Shown here: piece after piece, positions 35,533 to 45,200 of the stretch
How positions within the stretch are numbered: position 1 is the stretch's first letter
Layout of the letters: the number at the start of each line of letters is the position of its first letter
Assembly: GCF_002149925.1 (NCBI RefSeq)
Contig: NZ_MSLT01000023.1
Location: forward strand, 682,001 to 746,000
DNA length: 64,000 bases
Reading direction: 5' to 3'
Source of the DNA: Thioflexithrix psekupsensis
GTDB lineage: Bacteria > Pseudomonadota > Gammaproteobacteria > Beggiatoales > Beggiatoaceae
Program-made: the position numbers and the translations under genes
Notes under the pieces: model-generated
What the model saw: only the letters and a program-made list of their open reading frames with translations
Databases searched by the model: none
Told to the model about the DNA's origin: nothing

Positions 35533-36570
35533 ATGGCATTGGGATATTTAATGGTCGATATTGCCGGGACATCGCTCACTTCCGAAGATAAAGAAGTGTT
35601 ACTACATCCTTTAGTCGGTGGTGTAATCCTGTTTAGTCGTAATTATGATCAGCCTAAACAATTGCAACAATTAGTGCAATCGTTACACGCATTAAGACAG
35701 CCTCCGTTGTTAGTTGCCGTGGATCATGAGGGTGGAAGAGTACAACGATTTCGTCAACATTTCACCTTGTTACCTGCGGCGGCTCAATTGGGCTACTGTT
35801 ACCAAACCCAACCTAAATTCGCCTTGCAAGCCGCGCAGCAAGTCGGTTGGTTATTGGCAGCGGAATTGCGCGCTGTGGGAATTGATTTTAGTTTTGCGCC
35901 GGTGTTGGATTTGGATCAACAGTGTAGCGCAGTGATCGGGAATCGCGCCTTGCATCAACGCGGTGAAATTGTCGCGCAATTGGCACAGTCTCTTGTCAAT
36001 GGCATGAAACAGGCCGGAATGATGGCTGTGGGTAAGCATTTCCCCGGACATGGTTCTGTGGTGGGCGATTCTCACGATATGTTACCTGTTGATCCGCGTC
36101 GTTTGGTGGATTTGCAATTTGCGGATTTAATTCCTTTTGAGCGTTTAATTCGTTTGGGTTTGCCGGCGATGATGCCGGCACATGTACTTTATCCGGCGGT
36201 GGATGATAAACCGCCCGGATTTTCCAGTTATTGGTTACAAAATGTGTTGCGAAAACAATTACGTTTTCAAGGTGTGATTTTTAGTGATGATTTGTCTATG
36301 TCGGGGGCAACGATCATGGGAGATGTGGCGGAGCGTGCCAATGCGGCGTTGGTGGCGGGTTGTGATATGTTATTGGTGTGTAATGATCGTCCGGCAGTGT
36401 TGGCCTTGCTGGGACAGTTGAAAACCGCGCCCACTCCCACGATGCAAGTGCGTTTGATGCGGATGCACGGCCGACCGGCATTGTTAGATTGGGACAGTTT
36501 AGCCCATTCGCCACAATGGCAAGTCGCCCGCGCAACGTGTGAACAGTTAAATCAGTTACGTCTTGATTAA
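35533..36570 (+). CDS. nagZ: Beta-N-acetylhexosaminidase NagZ
   Basis: A 345-residue glycoside hydrolase family 3 enzyme of normal length. Marks are LVGGVILFSRNYD, VAVDHEGGRVQRFR, KHFPGHGSVVGDSHDMLPV (with the catalytic His/Asp loop of NagZ) and GVIFSDDLSMSGA (nucleophile Asp). It removes GlcNAc from anhydro-muropeptides in cytoplasmic cell-wall recycling. AGGAAA precedes the ATG. It is divergent from the REC-GGDEF gene and ends 12 bases from the convergent CAP-domain pseudogene. No other recycling gene is adjacent. Confidence 0.95.
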   Translation: MALGYLMVDIAGTSLTSEDKEVLLHPLVGGVILFSRNYDQPKQLQQLVQSLHALRQPPLLVAVDHEGGRVQRFRQHFTLLPAAAQLGYCYQTQPKFALQAAQQVGWLLAAELRAVGIDFSFAPVLDLDQQCSAVIGNRALHQRGEIVAQLAQSLVNGMKQAGMMAVGKHFPGHGSVVGDSHDMLPVDPRRLVDLQFADLIPFERLIRLGLPAMMPAHVLYPAVDDKPPGFSSYWLQNVLRKQLRFQGVIFSDDLSMSGATIMGDVAERANAALVAGCDMLLVCNDRPAVLALLGQLKTAPTPTMQVRLMRMHGRPALLDWDSLAHSPQWQVARATCEQLNQLRLD

Positions 36571-37261
36571 ACGGCTATTAAATTAAGGACTGACCGAAGA
36601 CCAAACAGGTACTAAATTGCCATCACCGGGATTGCGTAAAATTTCCAAATTTGGTTGTCCAGAACCAATTGTGCTGTAGTTCTGTCCGAATAACAAGGCA
36701 AAATCAACCGTAATCGGTTTGGTGACCGGAAAGCCAATAAAACCCAAGCCAGAAGTCGGATCAATCATGCCCCCAATATCGACACTGCTTTGAATATTCG
36801 GCCCATAAATGCCAATGCCAAAATAACCGCGGGCTGCGCCTTCTGGACTTTTCACGGCGGCCACGTAGTAGCCTGCGTCGAGTGTGGGGATTGAAGTGAG
36901 TGTTCCCACATTTAGAGTGGTTGGGCCAAACACGGCATCTTGATTGTTTTTCTTGATTTGCACCGATAATTGTTGCATTTTGCCACTGTACTCTTGTACT
37001 TCTAACTGTATCGCAGTGGGTTGTGTCAAGTAGAAACTGGTAAAACCAAAGGCTTCTCCATTCTCGCGTAAAACCGAACCAGAACTGAATCCACCATCAC
37101 TCAAGCCACTGGAGTTGTTAATAGACAAGCCCCATTGTCCCTCACGCTGTTCCTGCGGCAAACTCACCCGCGCCACGTAAAAACCCGGTGTGCTGATATT
37201 CAGAGAATAACGGCAGGCATCGTCGAGGCAGGAGGTGGGGGTGGTTGGGGTTGTGGGAGTG

Positions 37262-38205
37262 GTCGGCGTTGCTGATGAACTACACGTTGCCGCGCCCATT
37301 GGCGTACCGAAAACTTGTGTCCAATAATGCTTAAACTGCGCGTTACTATTGAGGGCGTAACCTACGCCCAACTCGGTAAATTCAGGTGTAAGAATATTGG
37401 CGCGATGCCCTTCACTGTTCATCCAAGAATTCATGACTTCCGCAGGAGACGTTTGTCCGGCGGCCACATTTTCTCCCGCTCTGCTGTATTGATAGCCTGT
37501 TTGCTCGATTCGATCAGAAAATTTCGATCCATTCGATCCCGTATGGCTCATAAAATTATTCGTGGCCATATCATCCGAATGGAGTTGAGCGGCTTGGGTG
37601 AGTTGGGTGGATAAACACAATGGGTTTAAACTTACTTTGGCGCGCTCTGCATTAACTAATTTCAGTACTTCCGCGACATATTCTGTAGTAGAAGGTGTAT
37701 TTGGAGTGGTTGGGGTTGTCGGCGTTGTTGATGAACTACACGTTGCCGCGCCCATTGGCGTACCGAAAACTTGCGTCCAATAATGCTTAAACTGCGCGTT
37801 ATTATTGAGGGCGTAACCACATTAAAAACAGTATCATCAATGGCAATTTGCGTCACTGCGCGTTATTATTGAGGGCGTAACCTACGCCCAACTCGGTAAA
37901 TTCAGGTGTAAGAATATTGGCGCGATGCCCTTCACTGTTCATCCAAGAATTCATGACTTCCGCAGGAGACGTTTGTCCGGCGGCCACATTTTCTCCCGCT
38001 CTGCTGTATTGATAGCCTGTTTGCTCGATTCGATCAGAAAATTTCGATCCATTCGATCCCGTATGGCTCATAAAATTATTCGTGGCCATGTCATCCGAAT
38101 GGAGTTGAGCGGCTTAGGTGAGTTGGGTGGATAAACACAACGGGTTTAAACCCACTTTAGCACGCTCCACATTAACCAATCTCAACACTTCAGCCACATA
38201 CTCCG
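37262..38205. repeat. Tandem duplication of the CAP-domain coding segment
   Basis: Bases 37355-37625 and 37871-38140 are nearly identical over about 270 bases (differences seen by eye include ATATC/ATGTC and GCTTGGG/GCTTAGG). Bases 37262-37354 and 37725-37818 also match closely. By contrast 37626-37690 and 38141-38205 match only loosely. The abrupt fall in identity suggests gene conversion between older tandem domains or a recent partial duplication. Confidence 0.85.
37791..37882. repeat. 28-base direct repeat flanking a 36-base insert
   Basis: A 28-base string beginning ACTGCGCGTTATTATTGAGG occurs at 37791-37818 and again at 37855-37882. Between them lie 36 bases (37819-37854, starting ACATTAAAAACAGTATC) absent from the sister copy. 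The total gain of 64 bases explains the frameshift in the first CAP domain. The pattern fits a templated insertion with microduplication. Confidence 0.9.
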
Positions 38206-38421
38206 CAGAAGCATAACTGGACGTACTCGCCAGCAACAGCCAGCTACTTAGCACAAAAAAAGTGAACAAACGTTTTACGGTTATCATCAAAATTCCTCCA
38301 TTGATGGTTATGGTCGATGACTATTGAGTATTCCTAAAAATAGGAAGCCAAAGTGTACCCTAAAACGTATGGCAATTGTGTTAAGAATGGGCTTTTTTTC
38401 AGAAATGCTAAACATTCGCTT

Positions 38422-39600
38422 TTAAGAAAAAAATACGCGTACTTCTCTCACTTCAGTCACTTGTTGAGTCGCCAATTTAAACGCTACACTAAGCTGTTGT
38501 ACAGTTTGTAAATCATCTGCCACAGACAAAGGTAAGTAAATATCGACATTTAAACGTCCACTTAAATAATGCAAACTAATATGTTCAATCGCCGCTGCCA
38601 CCCCAATATGCAGCCAACATTGTTGTAATTGGCCGATTAATTCGTGTCGAGACGGCAAAGCCAACGAAGCCTCATGGTGTTGATCATCTTCAGGATCGAC
38701 GTGTACAGTTACATCGACAATTTCAGGCATTTGTTGCAATAATTTAGCACGTACCCGATCTCCAATGTGATGCCCCTCTGAAACGCTAATACGTGGATTC
38801 ACCAGAATATGCACGTCAACCAAAGCATTTTCCCCCATGTGGCGCGTGCGCAAAGCGTGCAATGTGCGTACACCTTCGACATGACGAATCAGAGTCTTAA
38901 TTTTTTCCACCTGATGACGCGCCAAACCGGTATCCACCAATTGCCGCAGCCCTTCCCCGCCCAACGACCAGCCAATGTGTGCAATCATGATTGCCACCAC
39001 CATTGCCGCCGCCGCATCCAGCCAAGCCGCGCCCGCCATACTTCCCGCCACCCCAATCAATACCACCACAGAAGACACCGCATCACTGCGATGATGCCAA
39101 GCGTTCGCCCGCAACATTTGAGAACGCACCCGATCTGCAACGTAAACGGTGTAATGGTAAAGGGCTTCTTTTAATAAAATCGACACCACAGCAATCGCTA
39201 AAGTAATCTCTGTGGGTTGTAACAAGCTATCTGGATTTAGCACCCGCATCGTTGAATCCCATAACATACCCATCGCCACCGCAATCAAAATCAATCCCAC
39301 TAAAACGGTCGCCACCGTTTCAAAACGCCCATGACCATAAGGGTGTTCGGCATCAGCATCTTGTGAACTAAATCGCGCCGCCACCAATACCACCCCATCA
39401 CTGACTAAATCTGACAGCGAATGTAGCCCATCCGCAATCAAAGCCTGCGACTGTCCTATCCAACCAAAAATAATTTTAACCACCGATAAAATCACATTAC
39501 TGATTACCCCCACCAAGGTCACATTACGAATCGCCACATAACGACTTTCCTGCGGAGAAATGGCAACCGATGAATCGGGTATATTAGGTAAATTTTGCAT
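38422..39600 (-). CDS. Cation diffusion facilitator family transporter
   Basis: A 392-residue protein from ATG 39600 (a TTG at 39615 is less likely). It has about six membrane helices in the first 230 residues and the two metal-site helices GLHSLSDLVSDG (HxxxD) and HHRSDAVSSV (HxxxD), a pattern associated with Zn/Cd-type CDF proteins rather than the DxxxD of FieF. The cytoplasmic ZT-dimer domain follows (TRHMGENALVDVHILVNP). An extra C-terminal segment of about 90 residues (EASLALPSRHELIG to REVRVFFS) looks like a second dimer-type domain. It exports divalent cations by proton antiport. It stands alone, divergent from the lytic transglycosylase. Confidence 0.92.
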   Translation of the reverse strand: MQNLPNIPDSSVAISPQESRYVAIRNVTLVGVISNVILSVVKIIFGWIGQSQALIADGLHSLSDLVSDGVVLVAARFSSQDADAEHPYGHGRFETVATVLVGLILIAVAMGMLWDSTMRVLNPDSLLQPTEITLAIAVVSILLKEALYHYTVYVADRVRSQMLRANAWHHRSDAVSSVVVLIGVAGSMAGAAWLDAAAAMVVAIMIAHIGWSLGGEGLRQLVDTGLARHQVEKIKTLIRHVEGVRTLHALRTRHMGENALVDVHILVNPRISVSEGHHIGDRVRAKLLQQMPEIVDVTVHVDPEDDQHHEASLALPSRHELIGQLQQCWLHIGVAAAIEHISLHYLSGRLNVDIYLPLSVADDLQTVQQLSVAFKLATQQVTEVREVRVFFS

Positions 39601-39811
39601 ATTTTTTCTAACCAAGTTTGGGAAATTGATAGACAGTTTACACTGAAATTTTCACAATGAATTTTTTCTGAATTTTAAAGATTATTTTTTATTTTTAAAG
39701 AATCTCACGAGTGGCTGGAGTCAATCGTGCTTCAAAGGCTAGACATTTATTCTTGTCTGACTCAAAATTATCCGAATTGAGATTAGATTTAACAAGGAAT
39801 ACTTTTTTATT

Positions 39812-40489
39812 ATGCGCGTTATTTTACTGTTTGCGGTTTTACTGCTTTCTACTTTTCACCATCATTTAAACGCCAGTACTACTACTGTGTATAAATACAT
39901 CGATGCCAATGGTGTGCTTCATCTCACCAATCGCCCGCCGCCCGAAGAACAACCTTTACTTTACACCCGCAGTTACACCGTGCGCCGCTATGCGCCGCCT
40001 CCGTCTGCGCCTTTGTTACCAGACTCATTTAGTCCATCGCAATTTTTAGCTTTGCAGGGATTAAACACTTTTGCGTTGCCTGCGGTTGGTAAAAATACGG
40101 AAAAAACTCGTCCTTACGACGACACTATCCAACATATTGCCGCTCAATACCAATTGCCGGCTGAATTATTACATGCCGTCATTAAAGTAGAATCCAATTA
40201 CAATCCCAATGCCGTTTCTCCCAAAGGTGCGACAGGGTTAATGCAATTAATGCCCGGTACAGCAGCGCGTTATGGGGTCACGGATCGCACCGATCCACTG
40301 GATAATATGACGGGTGGCGCGAAATATTTACGGGATTTATTGCATTTATTTGACAATGACTTAACCCTTGCTTTAGCCGCTTATAACGCCGGTGAAAATG
40401 CGGTTATTAAACACAATCGCCAAATTCCACCCTATAGAGAAACACAAAATTATGTCAAAAAGGTGTTGGCATTGTACCAGAATAGGTAA
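39812..40489 (+). CDS. Lytic transglycosylase (DUF4124 + SLT domain)
   Basis: A 225-residue secreted protein. A signal peptide (VILLFAVLLLSTFHHHLNAS) is followed by DUF4124 (VYKYIDANGVLHLTNRPP), a Pro-rich linker and an SLT domain (about 108-222) with catalytic Glu in KVESNYNPNAVSPKGATGLM, then LMPGTAARYGV and LAAYNAGENAV. It should cleave the MurNAc-GlcNAc bond of peptidoglycan with 1,6-anhydro product formation. The DUF4124-SLT pairing is common in gammaproteobacteria and is often linked to secretion or pilus passage through the wall. AAGGAA precedes the ATG. Confidence 0.93.
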   Translation: MRVILLFAVLLLSTFHHHLNASTTTVYKYIDANGVLHLTNRPPPEEQPLLYTRSYTVRRYAPPPSAPLLPDSFSPSQFLALQGLNTFALPAVGKNTEKTRPYDDTIQHIAAQYQLPAELLHAVIKVESNYNPNAVSPKGATGLMQLMPGTAARYGVTDRTDPLDNMTGGAKYLRDLLHLFDNDLTLALAAYNAGENAVIKHNRQIPPYRETQNYVKKVLALYQNR

Positions 40490-40527
40490 TATTTTCAGCC
40501 ATTCTCCATTTTAATACAACTAAAAAA

Positions 40528-40617
40528 AGCCTCGTTGAGAATGGCGTATCGAAAATAGATTTACGCCCAAGAAAAACTAGATTGACGTAGAATATCATGC
40601 TAGGCTTTCTTACCATT
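40528..40617 (-). ncRNA. Weak candidate for a structured leader or small RNA
   Basis: On the minus strand the stretch begins AAAGCCTAGC and ends GAGGCTTTTTTTAG, so AAAGCCT and AGGCTTT arms could close a stem about 80 bases apart that finishes in a T-run. Inside, GGCGTA and TACGCC form a hairpin (about 40552-40577 on the plus strand). No family is recognised and either strand could be the functional one. Confidence 0.25.
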
Positions 40618-40685
40618 TATGCGTTTTATTTGATCCCATTCAGCTTTTAGTTATTTTTAGAAACAATTAGTTAAGGAGAACGATT

Positions 40686-42194
40686 CTGTCTCTTGCCGTT
40701 GTTTACAGCCGCGCCCAAGTCGGCATTGAAGCCATTCCTGTCACGATTGAAGTGCATTTAACGGGGGGTTTACCGAGTTTATCGATTGTTGGACTGCCTG
40801 AAACCGCGGTGAAAGAAAGTAAAGATCGCGTGCGCAGTGCTTTGTTAAATTCAGATTATTACTTTCCGGTTAAAAGAATTACCATTAATCTCGCGCCGGC
40901 CGATTTACCCAAAGAAGGGGGGCGTTTCGATTTAGCGATTGCGATTGGTATTCTTGCAGCTTCAGGACAATTGCCGCGAGAATCGTTACATCATTATGAA
41001 TTTGTGGGTGAATTGGCGTTGGGAGGGGAATTGCGGCCGATTCGTGGCGTGTTACCTGTAGCGTTGGCCGTGCGCAATGTAGAACGGGCGTTGGTAGTGC
41101 CAATGGATAACGCCGATGAAGCCAGTATTGTTCATCATTTAGATATTTTTCCTTGTCGCACTTTATTCGATATTTGCCAGCATTTACAAGAAGTTAAGCT
41201 GATTTCTCCGCGCCGTACTCACGCTCTTCCGACCATTAATCCTTCGCGTTTTGCGCCTGACTTAAATGAAGTACGCGGTCAACATCAGGCACGACGAGCT
41301 TTAGAAGTGGCAGCGGCGGGTGGACATAATTTACTGATGTTAGGGCCGCCGGGGACGGGAAAAACCATGTTGGCCAGTCGTTTACCCAGTATTTTGCCGC
41401 CGATGACCGAACAAGAGGCTTTGGAAACTGCGGTATTGCAATCTGTGGGGTCTAGTGCGGGTTTTCAAGTGGAATCATGGGGGGAGCGGCCTTTTCGTAC
41501 GCCACATCATACCGCTTCTGGCGTAGCCTTGGTGGGGGGTGGCAGTCACCCGCGGCCGGGGGAAATTTCTTTAGCGCATAATGGCGTGCTATTTTTAGAC
41601 GAACTGCCCGAATTTGACAAAAAAGTGTTAGAAGTGCTGCGTCAACCTTTGGAATCACGACAAATTTTAATTTCTCGTGCGGCACGCCAAGCCCAATTTC
41701 CTGCGAATTTTCAATTAGTTGCAGCGATGAATCCATGTCCTTGTGGTTATTTGGGCGATCCCAGCGGGCGTTGCCAATGTTCCACAGAACAAGTGAAACG
41801 TTATCGCAGTCGCTTATCTGGCCCTTTGCTGGATCGCATTGATTTACATGTAGAAGTGCCTCATTTGCCGCGTCAAGACATGCGATTAGAAGCGCGCAGT
41901 GAGACCAGTGCGGTGGTGCGCGAGCGGGTATTATCGGCGCGTGAACGTCAGTTGCAACGTTGTCATAAACCCAATAGTCATCTGAATCATCAAGAAATAG
42001 AGGCTTTTTGTCGTTTAAATGAGCCAGATGAGCGATTATTGGATACCGCGATTGAACGCTTGGGGCTGTCGGCGCGGGCGTGGCATCGAATTTTGCGGGT
42101 GGCGCGTACTATTGCCGATTTAAGTTGCAGTGATTCGATTAAAACCCAACACTTAACAGAAGCCATTACTTATCGTCGTTTAGAACGGTATTAG
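40686..42194 (+). CDS. comM: YifB/ComM family Mg chelatase-like AAA ATPase, apparent CTG start
   Basis: A 502-residue protein if started at CTG 40686. It has the family N-terminus (M)SLAVVYSRAQVGIEAIPVTI, a Lon-like domain (GGLPSLSIVGLPETAVKESK), Walker A GPPGTGKTMLASR, LFLDELPEFDKKVLEVLRQP and the zinc-like CPCGYLGDPSGRCQC. ComM is a hexameric helicase that drives branch migration of incoming DNA in natural transformation. The frame is closed by TAG at 40668-40670, and between it and the first GTG (40752) there is no ATG, GTG or TTG. Starting at GTG 40752 would drop 22 conserved residues. AAGGAG lies seven bases before the CTG; ATT at 40683 is the other candidate. Confidence 0.92.
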   Translation: MSLAVVYSRAQVGIEAIPVTIEVHLTGGLPSLSIVGLPETAVKESKDRVRSALLNSDYYFPVKRITINLAPADLPKEGGRFDLAIAIGILAASGQLPRESLHHYEFVGELALGGELRPIRGVLPVALAVRNVERALVVPMDNADEASIVHHLDIFPCRTLFDICQHLQEVKLISPRRTHALPTINPSRFAPDLNEVRGQHQARRALEVAAAGGHNLLMLGPPGTGKTMLASRLPSILPPMTEQEALETAVLQSVGSSAGFQVESWGERPFRTPHHTASGVALVGGGSHPRPGEISLAHNGVLFLDELPEFDKKVLEVLRQPLESRQILISRAARQAQFPANFQLVAAMNPCPCGYLGDPSGRCQCSTEQVKRYRSRLSGPLLDRIDLHVEVPHLPRQDMRLEARSETSAVVRERVLSARERQLQRCHKPNSHLNHQEIEAFCRLNEPDERLLDTAIERLGLSARAWHRILRVARTIADLSCSDSIKTQHLTEAITYRRLERY

Positions 42195-42264
42195 GCAATT
42201 ATTAACACCTTAATGTGTGATTAACAATTAGGGATAAATTAGGTTAAAAAAATACGGCTATACC

Positions 42265-45200
42265 ATGTTAAATCAACAGTTTAAAAAAACCAATTTTTCT
42301 TTGATATGGGTAGTTGTTGTGGGTTTATTTTTAACTTTTTTATCCGCTTATCAAATCAGACAATGGGAATTGCAACAAGCCATTCATGCCAAGCAAATGG
42401 AGGTCGATAAATATATTCGTGCGTTGCGTCAAAGTCATGATAATTTACGTGATTTATTTCGCTCTATTAAAAGTATGCAGGAAATTGAGCATAAAGCCAA
42501 TATTGACACGAATAAAAAATGGGAATTAGATCAAAATAGTTTTCACCATTTTGTCAAGCGTCATTTAGAACAAGAACGCAAGCAAAGTTTAGACGCATTG
42601 GCTTGGGTGCCTGTGGTGACTCACGACAAAATGCTTGATTTTGAACAAAGAATGAATCGAGAAAAAGCCTTTCAAGAATTCCAAATCTGGGAACATTGCA
42701 GCGGACAAGCCTCTTGTAAAGTATTGCCACGCGATATTTATTATCCGATTCAATTTATTGAGAACATTAAAGAACATCAAAGTAAATTAGGTTTTAATTT
42801 ATCCTCTAACATTCAATTAGATCAAGCCTTATCAAAAGCCAGAGATGAAGCCAATTTAATGGTTACGGTATTAAAAGAGCCAAAAGATTTTGCGTATCTT
42901 TACATGTTTTATCCGCTTTATGATTATGACACTGATCCGCCAACTGCGGTGACTCGTCAAATGAGTTTGCGGGGTTTTATTGTGGGTTTTTTTAATATAG
43001 AAAATTATTTAGAAGAAACCTTGCGCCCTTCTCGTTATAATCCCAATAATTTTTTACAAATTTTTGATACCACGGACAGTCAAAATCCAGTTTTATTATA
43101 CCGTCCGCAATGGTTAGCAAAAAAAGCGCAACACGCACAAGATATTCAAGAAATTTTGCCGCAAGTGCCTGTGAGTTTAGAATTTGGCGGGCGACAATGG
43201 TCAATTAAACTCTATCGCATTCCGAGTATTTTTGATTTTCAATACTGGTATTCGGTGGGGGCATTTTGTGTGGGATTATTTTTAACATTTGGTTTTTGGC
43301 GTTATTTATTATTAGCCTTAAATCGTGCGGTTTGGGCAGAAACATTGGTGGAACAACGCACCCAAAGTTTGCAAACGGCGAATCTTGCTTTACAGCAAGA
43401 AATGGAAATGACCCGACGCATCACCGAACAATTAGATGCCAGTCGTCGTCAATTTCGCGCTATTTTTGACGAGGCGGGAATTGGAATTGTGCAGACTAAT
43501 TTAGAGCATATTATTTTAGAAAATAATAAGGCCGTGCATCATATTCTCGGTTATGGCAGTTCTGAATTGCAAGGGCGAGCTTTACATGATTTTGTGCATC
43601 CTGCCGATTTAGACAGCGATAAGCAATTATTAAATGGTTTATTAATGGGCGATTATGATTCTTATCGTATTAGTAAGCGTTATTTAAGACGTAATGGAGA
43701 AACGGTCTGGACGCATTTAAATTGTTCTATTGTGCGCGATCCGTTAAAGCCTTTTTTAATTAGTATGGTTGAAGATGTGACTGAGCGGCATTTTGCTGAA
43801 TTGGCACGCTTAGAAGCGGAGAAAAAATTTCGGAAGATTTTTGAAAATGCCATCGAAGGTATTTTTCAATGTACATTCTCAGGACATTTTATTAGTGTGA
43901 ACCCTGCTTTTTTAAAAATATTTGGTTGTGACAATGCGGATATTCTCTATCAAAAAAATATTAATTTAAAACGCCAATTACATGAACATCCTGCTTGTTA
44001 TGAAGATTTTATGCGGCGTTTAACCAGCAATCGAGAAATAAAGAATTTTGAATATCAAGCCCGTTGTTTTGATGGTCGCATCATTTGGGTGGCTGAAACG
44101 GTGCGAATTGCCCATGATGAACAAGGTCAAAATAGTTTTTATGAAGGTTTTATTGAAGACATTACGCATCGTAAAGCGGTGGAAGAAAAACTGCGTTATG
44201 ATGCCACGCATGATCAATTAACAGGCTTATTAAATCGCAGTGCATTTACTCATCATTTAGAACGTGGATTGGCGCGTTTAAAAGAAAAGGAAAAAGAACA
44301 AGAAGTGCAGATGGAGAAAATGTTGCCTTTTGCGGTGTTATTTGTTGATTTAGACCGCTTTAAAATGATTAATGACAGTATGGGACATTTGGTAGGCGAT
44401 CAATTGTTAGAAGAAATTGCCCATCGTTTGCGTCGAGAAACTCGCGGCTGTGATGTGGTGGCGCGTTTTGGGGGAGATGAATTTGCATTAATGTTAGAAA
44501 ATATGAGTTCAATTAAAGCATTGGAAGATTTTATTGAACGCTTAAATCGGTGCTTAGGGGAATCTTATACGCTTCAAAATGAAGTGTTTAATACCACAGC
44601 CAGTATTGGCATTGCACTGGCGAATGTGAATTATAATTCAGCCGATGAATTATTGCGCGACGCGGATATTGCAATGTATGAAGCCAAAAGACAAGGACGC
44701 GGTAAAGCCGTGTTTTTCCAATCGGGAATGCACGTGCAAGTATTAAACATTATGCGCATGGAATCGGATTTGAGAAAAGCCTTTGAACGGGGCGAATTTT
44801 GTTTATTTTATCAACCCATTATTTCCTTAGAAAATCGCCATACGGTCAGTTTAGAAGCCTTATTGCGTTGGAATCATCCCGAAAAAGGTTTAATTTCTCC
44901 TGATAAATTTATTCCTTTAGCTGAAGACACAGGCTTAATTCGAGAATTAGGATTGTGGGTATTTGAACAGGCTTGTTATCAATTAAAATATTGGCAAGTG
45001 CGTTTTCCTCACCATCATAATTTAGGCGTTAATATCAATGTCTCTGCGATTCAATTAAAACAACCACGTTTGGTTAGAGAAATTGAAACAATTATTCATC
45101 GTTCGGGTTTAAAACCAGATACTTGTCGCATGGAAATTACTGAAAGTGCCATGATGAATGATCCTGATTTAATGTTGAATGTTTTAAAAGATTTAAAAGG

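Larger units (their letters stand above)
36583..38287 (-). pseudogene. Secreted CAP-domain (SCP/YkwD-like) protein with duplicated CAP domain, decayed
   Basis: The ancestral start is ATG 38287 with GGAGGA upstream and a signal peptide (FTFFVLSSWLLLASTSSYAS). A first CAP domain (EYVAEVLRLVN, then MATNNFMSHTGSNGSKFSDR and SAE-like EVMNSWMNSEGHRANILTP) is broken by TAA at codon 58 (38114-38116) where the second copy has CAA, and by a 64-base insertion at about 37819-37882 that shifts the frame. A second, intact CAP copy follows in ORF 36583-37755, joined by Thr-Pro linkers (TPTTPTTP), then about 190 residues of beta-rich tandem domain (GYYVAAVKSPEGAARGYFGI). CAP proteins are secreted and of varied function. 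The intact ORF lacks a signal peptide, so the locus is probably dead unless the assembly is wrong. Confidence 0.85.

Noticed and set aside
30472-38116. Two CAA-to-TAA interruptions in different genes, considered as a sign of TAA stop-codon reassignment.
   Set aside because: Many intact genes here end at TAA at their normal family length, and no internal TAA was noticed in conserved genes. The CAP locus also has a frameshift, so mutation is simpler.
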